The position numbers and the translations under genes were made by a program. This document shows positions 19,190-25,465 of a DNA stretch of 64,000 bases, piece after piece (the stretch's first letter is position 1; each line of letters opens with the position of its first letter). The stretch is from the NCBI RefSeq assembly GCF_016065055.1, contig NZ_CP065856.1, positions 1,549,836 to 1,613,835 on the forward strand. The letters are read 5' to 3'. Origin of the DNA: Halosimplex litoreum (GTDB lineage: Archaea > Halobacteriota > Halobacteria > Halobacteriales > Haloarculaceae). The notes below the pieces were generated by a model. The model worked only from the letters and a program-made list of their open reading frames with translations, had not been told where the DNA came from and did not search any database.

Positions 19190-19834
19190 ATGAGTCGGTG
19201 GACAATTGTCTCAATTATCCTTACTGTGGTTCTAATCGGAATCCCGACCGCTGCGAATTTTTATCCTCCTATTTTTGCGGGCATTGCCGAGCGACTACCT
19301 CTCAACATCATTCTCACATGGATGGCCCGATTGGGAATTTTCTCCCTTGGATTACTGGGCGGTTGGTGGGCAAGGGGATGGTCGATTGATCAGGTGGAAT
19401 CAGATGATTGCGACGAGGTAGCTGTTTCCGAGATCGAAGGCTGTATTCAGACTGACGAAAGTTGCTGGCGAGGAAGCGCGGAGATTTCATCAGATAGAAT
19501 AGTTAACATTGAGCTTGAAAACAGAGCGTATTGCCCAAATTGCCAGACCGTAATGTACGACGGTGAAAGTTCCCGTAGCTCAGTGAGTGGCGAGATCGGT
19601 TTATGGGAGTGTCCGAATTGCAGCCACACCGCTTTTGATGAGGGTCATCCCTATGGGGACGCCGAGAAGCTTTTTGAAAGACACATCCGTCAAATTGTAG
19701 AAAGCGAGGGGGAGGAATATTCGCTTGAGAACCTCATTGACGGGATAAATGGAGATGTTACACCAAGGCGAATATGGAAACAGTATGCGAGTGTAATTGA
19801 CGATTTCAATGTTTCAATGAATTGCTTCCCATAG
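19190..19834 (+). CDS. membrane-anchored zinc-ribbon protein
   Basis: A 214-residue protein. Two N-terminal membrane helices (IVSIILTVVLIGIPTAANF and LGIFSLGLLGGWWARGW) are followed by a cytoplasmic part with a zinc ribbon (CPNCQ at about residue 120 and CPNCS about 27 residues later) and a C-terminal helical region. SD-like GAGGTG is at 19174-19179. Base composition is far more AT-rich than the host. First gene of element A; function not recognised. Confidence 0.7.
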   Translation: MSRWTIVSIILTVVLIGIPTAANFYPPIFAGIAERLPLNIILTWMARLGIFSLGLLGGWWARGWSIDQVESDDCDEVAVSEIEGCIQTDESCWRGSAEISSDRIVNIELENRAYCPNCQTVMYDGESSRSSVSGEIGLWECPNCSHTAFDEGHPYGDAEKLFERHIRQIVESEGEEYSLENLIDGINGDVTPRRIWKQYASVIDDFNVSMNCFP

Positions 19835-19976
19835 AGACTAACGTATCGTGTGTGCAATCGTCACATAAGCGGTGGTGATGAACTACAGAAATATCTCCGC
19901 AAAACTGCGGTTTTGAGGACTGAATTCTACGAATCGTCGAAATATTCTTAAGTATATACCATTTAGATCCAAATGT

Positions 19977-20216
19977 ATGACAGTACCTTGGGGGAAGATA
20001 GCCACGTTCGGGTCACTGCTCACAGTCCTTGCCGTGGCTCCGGTTCTACTTGGGGTGGGGAGTATGCTGTCTAGCGTGAGTATCCAAAGCGCGGATATTG
20101 AGGGTACGTATCGGATGATGAACCTCGCAGTGGGCGCGCTCAAGGCGTTGGTCCCGCTCACTATCGGGGGCGTGATACTGTTCGCGTTCTTTGAGTTCGC
20201 GGGGGAGATGGCGTAG
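19977..20216 (+). CDS. small two-TM protein, first of a tandem pair
   Basis: A 79-residue protein with two hydrophobic segments (LLTVLAVAPVLLGVGSML and ALVPLTIGGVILFAFFEF) separated by a short polar stretch. A TATA-like TTAAGTATATACC (about 19948) lies about 25 bp before the ATG, giving a near leaderless transcript. The stop TAG is directly followed by the ATG of the next gene, which has the same architecture. Size and topology are like coat proteins of spindle-shaped archaeal viruses or holins, but there is no recognisable family motif. Confidence 0.65.
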   Translation: MTVPWGKIATFGSLLTVLAVAPVLLGVGSMLSSVSIQSADIEGTYRMMNLAVGALKALVPLTIGGVILFAFFEFAGEMA

Positions 20217-20447
20217 ATGTCTGACTGGGACGACGCGGATAACCTGGCGACCGCCGTGGCGATACTCGGAGCGACTGGTGTCCTTTTGACCATGACTTCG
20301 AGTATAGGCGACACCAGTACCGTCCAAATGGTCGCTTGGGCTACGGACGTAATTCGGACGATCGCCGTTCCATCCTTTGGGTTGATTATCTTGTTCTGGT
20401 TCCTTCTCAAGGCGGAACCACTCATAGACGCCTTCGCAGATTGGTAG
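20217..20447 (+). CDS. small two-TM protein, second of a tandem pair
   Basis: A 76-residue protein with an acidic N-terminus (SDWDDADN), a first hydrophobic segment (LATAVAILGATGVLLTM) and a second one (TIAVPSFGLIILFWFLL), ending in a charged tail. It starts on the base after the previous stop and is certainly cotranscribed with it. The two proteins share layout but little residue identity, consistent with old paralogues or partner subunits of a membrane assembly. Confidence 0.65.
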   Translation: MSDWDDADNLATAVAILGATGVLLTMTSSIGDTSTVQMVAWATDVIRTIAVPSFGLIILFWFLLKAEPLIDAFADW

Positions 20448-20660
20448 TCGATTGAATTGACTCACATCGGGCGCGTGAATACACTCCCACACCTACGCGA
20501 GTAGGGATCCGTCCGCTCTGTAATCTTGACGGGGCGGGTTAGCGGAGTGGTAACAGGTGGGTTCGAGCGACGCGCGAGAACAGTAGCGAAGCGGCTACCT
20601 GTCAGATTGGAGGAGTGGTTTGGCGGGTTGATCCTGAGCGTCGGCTACTACCCACCAATC

Positions 20661-20682
20661 TGTGTAGCCATTCAACTACACA
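20661..20682. repeat. hairpin next to the right core of element A
   Basis: TGTGTAG (20661-20667), an 8-nt loop and CTACACA (20676-20682), 7 nt from the core at 20690. It has the same stem as the hairpin at 18989-19009 but a different loop. Confidence 0.6.
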
Positions 20683-20685
20683 AAA

Positions 20686-20707
20686 TCTCTACTTCCCCCA
20701 GAAGGGG
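20686..20707. other. attL of provirus (element B)
   Basis: A 22-bp sequence (TCTCTACTTCCC...AGAAGGGG) identical to 34905-34926, where it is the 3' end of infB including the stop codon. Perfect identity over 22 bp with different flanks marks the two ends of a site-specifically integrated element. Confidence 0.85.
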
Positions 20708-20813
20708 CGTTTAAAACCGGACATTCGCCGTACAGCCACCCATACTTAAAATCCCAACAGAGTTTCCGAATTAAACTCTCGCAGTTAAATTCCAACAAAG
20801 CCGTCTCACGAGT

Positions 20814-20969
20814 ATGGAGAAGCAATGCCTGCTACAGACTGATGGAACTACCGTCTTAGTCGCTGGAAGCTTAGACGACGACCTCACCGAAGTCGTACAA
20901 GCAGCTCACACCGAATGGCAATGGCTCCGCACCAAAGAACGAGTAGCAGCCTTCGCCGAACACCGATGA
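20814..20969 (+). CDS. 51-residue hypothetical protein, first of a coupled minigene operon
   Basis: A small protein with a short beta-like N-terminus (CLLQTDGTTVLVAGS) and an amphipathic C-terminal helix (LTEVVQAAHTEWQWLRTKERVAAFAEH). Its stop overlaps the next start as ATGA. It is preceded by AT-rich sequence with TTAAATTCC. Too short for a confident family call; the reading frame is supported by the coupled arrangement and by codon use. Confidence 0.55.
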   Translation: MEKQCLLQTDGTTVLVAGSLDDDLTEVVQAAHTEWQWLRTKERVAAFAEHR

Positions 20970-21148
20970 ACCCGCCTAACATCGAAGACCTCGGCAAATG
21001 CCACGACTGCGGACTCCCCCTCGACGCAGACGCCACGACATACGAATCCCAATGGCACCGCTACGAAGCCGGGGAACTCAGCGGAACCGGCTGGACACAA
21101 TACTGCGCCGACTGCGCGCCACCCGGAATGCTATCAGGAGACCAATGA
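20966..21148 (+). CDS. 60-residue zinc-ribbon protein
   Basis: Starts at the ATG overlapping the previous stop. Two CxxC pairs (CHDC at residues 12-15 and CADC near residue 48) form a zinc ribbon; between them lies a Trp/Tyr-rich segment. It ends in SGDQ, encoded by a Shine-Dalgarno-bearing junction (GGAGACCAATGA) that leads to the next gene. Probably a small nucleic-acid or protein adaptor of the provirus; function unknown. Confidence 0.65.
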   Translation: MNPPNIEDLGKCHDCGLPLDADATTYESQWHRYEAGELSGTGWTQYCADCAPPGMLSGDQ

Positions 21149-21312
21149 AGATGGCCTGCGCAGAATGCGACGCCACCATCCACAGCGACATCGAATACGT
21201 CGACGTAATCCTCACACACCACTTCGACAGCAGACGAGTCAACCAAAAACGAACCTACCTCTGTCCCAACTGCGCCCCCGACCTATACGACCAACTCGGC
21301 CTCGGCTCGTGA
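21145..21312 (+). CDS. 55-residue zinc-ribbon protein
   Basis: Overlaps the preceding gene by four bases. CAEC (residues 5-8) and CPNC (about 43-46) flank a beta-hairpin-like segment (IEYVDVILTHHFDSRRV), a classic treble-clef or ribbon spacing. Third and last gene of this small operon; followed by the origin-like region. Confidence 0.65.
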   Translation: MKMACAECDATIHSDIEYVDVILTHHFDSRRVNQKRTYLCPNCAPDLYDQLGLGS

Positions 21313-21737
21313 CGACCCGTACACCTTAGCAGACAGGCGTTCAATGGTTACACAGCTACGCTACAGCTCGTAGAGCGAGCAGGAGCGAGCAAGCTTGCTT
21401 GCGAGCAGGACTCAGCGGAACAGACGGGTAAAACCAAGCGACGGCGGGCGGTTCCGACGGCCACCTTGCCTAACTATGTAGTATGCTAACATACCATAGT
21501 ATACTACTATACTAAATATAATATATAATATAATATAATATACGAAGGTACGAACGACTCTGCGAAGGTACCAAGGGGGGTACCTGTATTACTTAATACA
21601 AATTGTATTATGTATTACAAGTAGGGGTAGGTGGTCTTCGCAGAGCAAGTTAATTTGTAATTATTCTTAATAAAAGTAATACATAATACGATTTGTGTTA
21701 AGTAATACAGGGGGGTGTAGGGGTCTTCTCGCAGAGT
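21313..21737. other. AT-rich origin-like region
   Basis: No gene. A GC-rich part (21313-21470) is followed by about 75 bp of almost pure A/T (ATATAATATAATATAA type, 21480-21545). Then come repeated GAAGGTAC words, CTCTGCGAAG (21559-21568) with its inverse CTTCGCAGAG (21637-21646), and a long imperfect inverted repeat. Flanked by a divergent HTH/RHH operon. This looks like a replication origin or partition site; inference. Confidence 0.5.
21583..21711. repeat. long inverted repeat, 36-bp arms
   Basis: Left arm 21583-21618 (CCTGTATTACTTAATACAAA...) and right arm 21676-21711 (GTAATACATAATACGATT...) are reverse complements with two mismatches, separated by 57 bp. Each arm itself contains the repeated word GTATTA. 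Confidence 0.85.
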
Positions 21738-22319
21738 TCAGAGAACCTGCTGAAGGTACTCGCTGACTGCTTCGATTTCGTCTTCTGTGAGCTTGTCTCC
21801 CGCTTCAGCGTCGTGGAGAGGGTGCTCGTCGAGCTCGTCGAACCCGATTCCTCGGTCGTCGAGTTCGTCTCGGTGTTGGTTGAGTACGTCTCCCGCCGAG
21901 TAGTGCACATCGACTGCTTCGCACAGGTCGACGAGCATACTGTGGTTGAGGCCCGTCTTCTTGCGGACGACTTCGGTGTACTCTTTGTGTGGTCGAAGTT
22001 CCGGGTGTACGCGAGTCAGCCAGTCGAGACCGTCGACGACTTCGCTGATTCGAGTGTCGAGTTTCCCGGTGTATTGTTCGAGTTCTTGCTGGACGCGCTG
22101 TTCGTCGTCTTCTAAGTCGTCGAGCCGACGCGACACCTTGCGCTTCTCGTCTCTAATCTCGGCGAGTTCGCTTTCCAGTTTCTCGCGCCGAGTGAGTCCG
22201 CGCGTCTGCATGTCTCGCTTGATGAGAGTGTTGATGTACTCGCTTTTGTTGTCGACTAAGTCTTCGAGATACTCGGTGATGTCTTCGCTCTCGTGTCGGA
22301 AGCTGGTTGTTTTACTCAT
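21738..22319 (-). CDS. RHH-like/coiled-coil DNA-binding protein
   Basis: A 193-residue acidic protein. The N-terminus (SFRHESEDITEYLEDLVDNKSEYINTLI) has the pattern of a ribbon-helix-helix or similar segregation-protein N-terminus. Residues about 45-90 are a coiled coil (KLESELAEIRDEKRKVSRRLDDLEDDEQRV), and the C-terminal third is helical with HKEYTEVVRKKTGL. The gene lies immediately beside the origin-like region and overlaps the HTH gene upstream by ATGA. A plasmid-type replication, partition or repressor function is possible. Confidence 0.65.
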   Translation of the reverse strand: MSKTTSFRHESEDITEYLEDLVDNKSEYINTLIKRDMQTRGLTRREKLESELAEIRDEKRKVSRRLDDLEDDEQRVQQELEQYTGKLDTRISEVVDGLDWLTRVHPELRPHKEYTEVVRKKTGLNHSMLVDLCEAVDVHYSAGDVLNQHRDELDDRGIGFDELDEHPLHDAEAGDKLTEDEIEAVSEYLQQVL

Positions 22320-22570
22320 TGCTCGTCACCTTCAGCCATCACCTCCGTTGCCGTTTTGAACTCGGTGAGTTTGTCTGTCGCGTACCATGTGTGGTGCGCG
22401 TCGCTCTCGCGAGTGAGGAGACCTGCGTCTTTGAGGTCGCTGAATACTCTACTTGCGGTCTTCGCGCTGTACTCGCCGGTCTTGTAGCCGCGCAGGTCGC
22501 TTGTGCGGGCGTATCCTTGTTCGCGGATTAGTTCGATGGCGTCGATTACGACTTGTGTCTGTTTAGCCAT
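22316..22570 (-). CDS. winged-helix DNA-binding protein
   Basis: An 84-residue winged helix: QVVIDAIELIREQGYARTSDLRGY..SAKTASRVFSDLKDAGLLTRESD followed by a wing (HHTWYATD). It ends in EGDEQ, encoded by GGTGACGAGCAATGA, in which the Shine-Dalgarno sequence and start of the downstream coiled-coil gene are embedded. The promoter lies in the divergent region 22571-22666, which also drives the right-hand operon. Likely an early regulator or part of a replication initiator pair. Confidence 0.7.
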   Translation of the reverse strand: MAKQTQVVIDAIELIREQGYARTSDLRGYKTGEYSAKTASRVFSDLKDAGLLTRESDAHHTWYATDKLTEFKTATEVMAEGDEQ

Positions 22571-22666
22571 GTTACTCCAGTCGCGGGGTCCGAATAAAGG
22601 TGTTACCCCTACAATAGTGGGTGGGTAGGGGATACACCAATATACTCACCCCCCTACAGTAGAGGT

Positions 22667-22903
22667 ATGGAAGCAAACACGAACGCTGACGCAAGCACCG
22701 AGATGAAGACCTACGTCTGGACCGGAGTCCTCACCGACTGGACGAGCGGAATGGCCGTAGTAACCGCTGCGTCCGTCGAGGATGCACAGTTGAAGATGCT
22801 GAACGACCCGGACCTCCCAGACTATGTGAAGCAGGAGCTCGCGGCGGTGACTCCTACGGAGCTCGCATCTGGGAAGGTTGAGTACATCTACGGCGGTGCC
22901 TGA
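22667..22903 (+). CDS. 78-residue hypothetical protein
   Basis: A soluble protein with a beta strand start (KTYVWTGVLTDWTSGMAVVTAAS) and a helix (VEDAQLKMLNDPDLPDYVKQELA). It is the first rightward gene after the divergent promoter region. A Shine-Dalgarno-like AGAGGT is directly upstream. Family unknown. Confidence 0.55.
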   Translation: MEANTNADASTEMKTYVWTGVLTDWTSGMAVVTAASVEDAQLKMLNDPDLPDYVKQELAAVTPTELASGKVEYIYGGA

Positions 22904-22987
22904 AGCTGGTGCTACACTCGGTTCGATTCCGGGGTCAGGTCTCATCGCGGTTCCGTTCGCGATTCAGAAATCAACGGAGGTGAAACA

Positions 22988-23092
22988 ATGTTGAAAGCAC
23001 AAACACCAAACAAACTGGTAGAACAGGACAGCGGCTTACTCGTCGCTGGAGAAGACTGCGTTATCTGGCAGAACGCCGGTGGCGAGCAATGA
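22988..23092 (+). CDS. 34-residue minigene product
   Basis: ATG preceded by a perfect GGAGGTGA at good spacing, which argues strongly for translation. The product is polar with one short hydrophobic stretch (GLLVAGEDCVIWQ) and ends in GGEQ, encoded by GGTGGCGAGCAATGA, which contains the ribosome-binding site and start of the next gene. Confidence 0.5.
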   Translation: MLKAQTPNKLVEQDSGLLVAGEDCVIWQNAGGEQ

Positions 23093-23217
23093 ACCCGGAG
23101 GGAACGTACCCGGACCCTGAGGGTCGCACCTGCGACTCCTGCGGACACACACTCGTAGTCGACTGCGCAGGCCTCGCTTGCGATTACTGCTGGCGCGTCG
23201 CCGGTGATGAGCAATGA
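23089..23217 (+). CDS. 42-residue zinc-ribbon protein
   Basis: Coupled by ATGA to the gene before. CDSC (residues 14-17) and CDYC near the C-terminus (about 32-35) make a minimal zinc ribbon with the pattern CxxCGHTLVVDC. It ends in AGDEQ through the junction GGTGATGAGCAATGA. Confidence 0.6.
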   Translation: MNPEGTYPDPEGRTCDSCGHTLVVDCAGLACDYCWRVAGDEQ

Positions 23218-23387
23218 GTTACTGCGTTGGATGTAGCTCGTGGACGCCGGACAAGCTCTGCGATGCCTGCTCGTTCCACACAGGGCGAGTTTGGGATGCG
23301 GTCGAGTCAACAGACCTCCGAGAACAAGAAACGTCTCTCGGAGCGAATCAGGACGGTCTGCGTTCAAACGGTGGTGGTGATGAGTGA
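23214..23387 (+). CDS. 57-residue zinc-knuckle protein
   Basis: Starts at the ATG in the previous stop. Two cysteine pairs close together (CVGC at residues 4-7 and CDAC at 16-19) followed by His form a zinc knuckle; the rest is polar and probably flexible, ending in GGGDE. The next ATG lies within its last codons. Confidence 0.55.
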   Translation: MSYCVGCSSWTPDKLCDACSFHTGRVWDAVESTDLREQETSLGANQDGLRSNGGGDE

Positions 23388-23700
23388 AGTCGTCCACGAC
23401 TGCGGTGGTTACGTCTACTGGGACGACGCTCGCGAAGACCTCGCCTGCACCGAGTGCCCAGACCGAATCGCGATGGAAGATTGCTCGTGCGACGACGAAG
23501 ACGTAGAAATCGCCATCGTCAACATCAATGACTGGAAGCTCGGTCCTCCGTCTCGGCCTCCGACTCGGGACGGCCGGTGGCAAGTCGATTTGTGGGGTCG
23601 CCCTGTCGCCGGCGGGTATCCCTGCTACGTCTTCGACGAGGAGCGACTCGCGCTCTTACGCGAGTACGTCGACGTTCCCTCGGGACGGTGGTCGCGATGA
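23380..23700 (+). CDS. 106-residue Cys-rich hypothetical protein
   Basis: Starts at the ATG at 23380, eight bases inside the gene before. An N-terminal zinc-ribbon-like part (DCGGYVYWDD.REDLACTECPDR.AMEDCSC) is followed by an acidic loop and a domain with DGRWQVDLWGRPVAGGYPCYVFDEE. It resembles a ribosomal-protein-like ribbon followed by a beta domain. Ends in GRWSR. Confidence 0.6.
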   Translation: MSEVVHDCGGYVYWDDAREDLACTECPDRIAMEDCSCDDEDVEIAIVNINDWKLGPPSRPPTRDGRWQVDLWGRPVAGGYPCYVFDEERLALLREYVDVPSGRWSR

Positions 23701-23831
23701 CCGCTTGCCCGGTGTGCGGCGTCTCGTACGGTGTGAGAGAGTGCGATGACCGCGTCATCGTCCAGTGCCAGACTCCTGATTGCATTGGGTCGTGTGTGCG
23801 ATGGGAGGCCGTCACAGGTGATTCGCGATGA
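23697..23831 (+). CDS. 44-residue zinc-ribbon protein
   Basis: Coupled by ATGA on both sides. CPVC (residues 4-7), then C16 and C24, C29, C33 in QCQTPDCIGSC, give a Cys-rich mini-domain with two possible zinc sites. Ends in TGDSR through GGTGATTCGCGATGA, the same junction type as elsewhere in the provirus. Confidence 0.6.
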   Translation: MTACPVCGVSYGVRECDDRVIVQCQTPDCIGSCVRWEAVTGDSR

Positions 23832-24436
23832 CTTGGAGCGTCGAAGTAGAAGACGGCGAGCAACCCGTCTGGATGGTTGGTATCACCGACGACATGCTCG
23901 AAGCCGCAGCGAGTAACGCTGGTCGAGACATGGTTATTGACGAGTCCCGGTCGCTGTCGCAGCGAGAACGCGAAGCAATCCGCGGAAACCTCGGCGAGCT
24001 CGTCGCGCAAGAACTCATCGTTCAAGGTTCAGACGCGAGCCGGTGGGAGTACGAAGACGGTTTCGAGACCGACCTCGTGCGAGACGGCAACCTGCGGCTG
24101 GACGTTAAGACGCGAGACCTCGGCTCTGGCTTCGGAGCTCTCCTCTGCCGGCGTCGCTTCCGTCACAAAGGGTGTGGGGGAGCGATTACGTCGGACGGGT
24201 ATAATCGCTGTGTAGAGTGTGGTGAGTACGGCCCAGACGCTGAGCGAGAAGACCTCCACTCGCACATGTACTTACTGGTCAACATCGACCCGGGGCTTGA
24301 GTTCGCTTACGTAGTCGGGCTCGCTTCGAAGCAGAAGGTCGAAGCGAGTGTGTGGCTGGATTGGTTGCCGGACCCGGCTCACGAGGTTCGACAGACAGAG
24401 CTCAATGATGCGTCGAAGCTCCTCGGGTGGGCTTGA
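23828..24436 (+). CDS. predicted PD-(D/E)XK-type nuclease with inserted zinc finger
   Basis: A 202-residue protein. An N-terminal helical part leads to GNLGELVAQELIVQ (E57), a strand-turn with FETDLVRDGNLRLDVKTRD (D92, K94, the D-x-K motif), i.e. the E..D-x-K layout of restriction-endonuclease-fold enzymes. Between this and the next strands is a zinc-finger insertion (C116, C128, C131 plus C107 or a His). The C-terminal part has a strand FAYVVGLAS and a helix. It ends the minigene operon; it could be a resolvase, a packaging nuclease or a defence-related nuclease. Inference from motif only. Confidence 0.55.
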   Translation: MTWSVEVEDGEQPVWMVGITDDMLEAAASNAGRDMVIDESRSLSQREREAIRGNLGELVAQELIVQGSDASRWEYEDGFETDLVRDGNLRLDVKTRDLGSGFGALLCRRRFRHKGCGGAITSDGYNRCVECGEYGPDAEREDLHSHMYLLVNIDPGLEFAYVVGLASKQKVEASVWLDWLPDPAHEVRQTELNDASKLLGWA

Positions 24437-24489
24437 GGTAACACTCAGCTTGGAACTTATATAAACGAACACAACTAACTGTTACCTCA
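24434..24489 (+). promoter_or_regulatory. palindromic operator flanking a TATA box, upstream of the structural operon
   Basis: TGAGGTAACA (24434-24443) and its exact inverse TGTTACCTCA (24480-24489) bracket the TATA-like TTATATAAA (24457-24465). This is the layout of a repressed archaeal promoter. The next gene in the direction is the VP3-like protein at 24773; the leader would be about 280 nt, with a further inverted repeat AGGTG/CACCT at about 24505-24520. Confidence 0.6.
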
Positions 24490-24505
24490 TCTGCGTTTTG
24501 AATGA

Positions 24506-25237
<732 letters not shown>

Positions 25238-25251
25238 ACTCATAAATCGCT

Positions 25252-25449
25252 ATGAGTTTGCTGACTGAATTCACAGAAAACCGATACGACATAGTGGACT
25301 TCGGTCTGCTATACACCGCGATTAGTGTCCTCTCCCTCCTCGCCGAGAACTACCTCTCCGGCTACTCAGTCGGCGAATGGTGGCTCATCTTCGGCGTCGT
25401 GATGGCACTCTTCCTCGTGAAAAATCGAACCAAGAAAACAAACAAGTAA
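25252..25449 (+). CDS. small 2-TM virion-operon protein
   Basis: A 65-residue protein with two hydrophobic stretches (FGLLYTAISVLSLLAENYL and EWWLIFGVVMALFLV) and a Lys-rich tail. It sits 14 bp after the VP3-like gene and 16 bp before the spike, so it is in the same operon. Small membrane proteins between the two are common in pleolipoviruses. Function unknown. Confidence 0.65.
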   Translation: MSLLTEFTENRYDIVDFGLLYTAISVLSLLAENYLSGYSVGEWWLIFGVVMALFLVKNRTKKTNK

Positions 25450-25465
25450 ACTCAACAACACAACA

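Larger units (their letters stand above)
18965..20704. mobile_element. element A: small integrated element without a recombinase
   Basis: A 1.74-kb AT-rich segment flanked by direct copies of an att-like core: TACTTCCTTCAGAAG (18965-18979) and TACTTCCCCCAGAAG (20690-20704), 13 of 15 identical. Just inside each core is a hairpin with the same stem TGTGTAG/CTACAC and an 8-nt loop, the two facing inward. It carries three genes, two of them adjacent 2-TM proteins, and no integrase. It abuts element B, sharing the middle core. It may be an older, partly decayed integrant or a satellite using another element's integrase. Confidence 0.55.
20448..20813. other. junction region between elements A and B
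   Basis: No gene supported. It contains the right hairpin and core of element A (which is also the left core of element B), and an AT-rich tract (20712-20790) likely to hold the promoter of the minigene operon starting at 20814. Confidence 0.6.

Noticed and set aside
20537-20575. tRNA-like A-box (TAGCGGAGTGG) and B-box (GGTTCGAGC) words in the junction of elements A and B
   Set aside because: The distance between them is only about 15 nt and no anticodon arm or acceptor stem can be drawn, so it is not a tRNA gene; chance or a degraded fragment.
20526-20714. Open frame of 62 codons running across the attL core
   Set aside because: It starts with TTG, spans the recombination site and hairpin, and the product has no coherent pattern; treated as chance.
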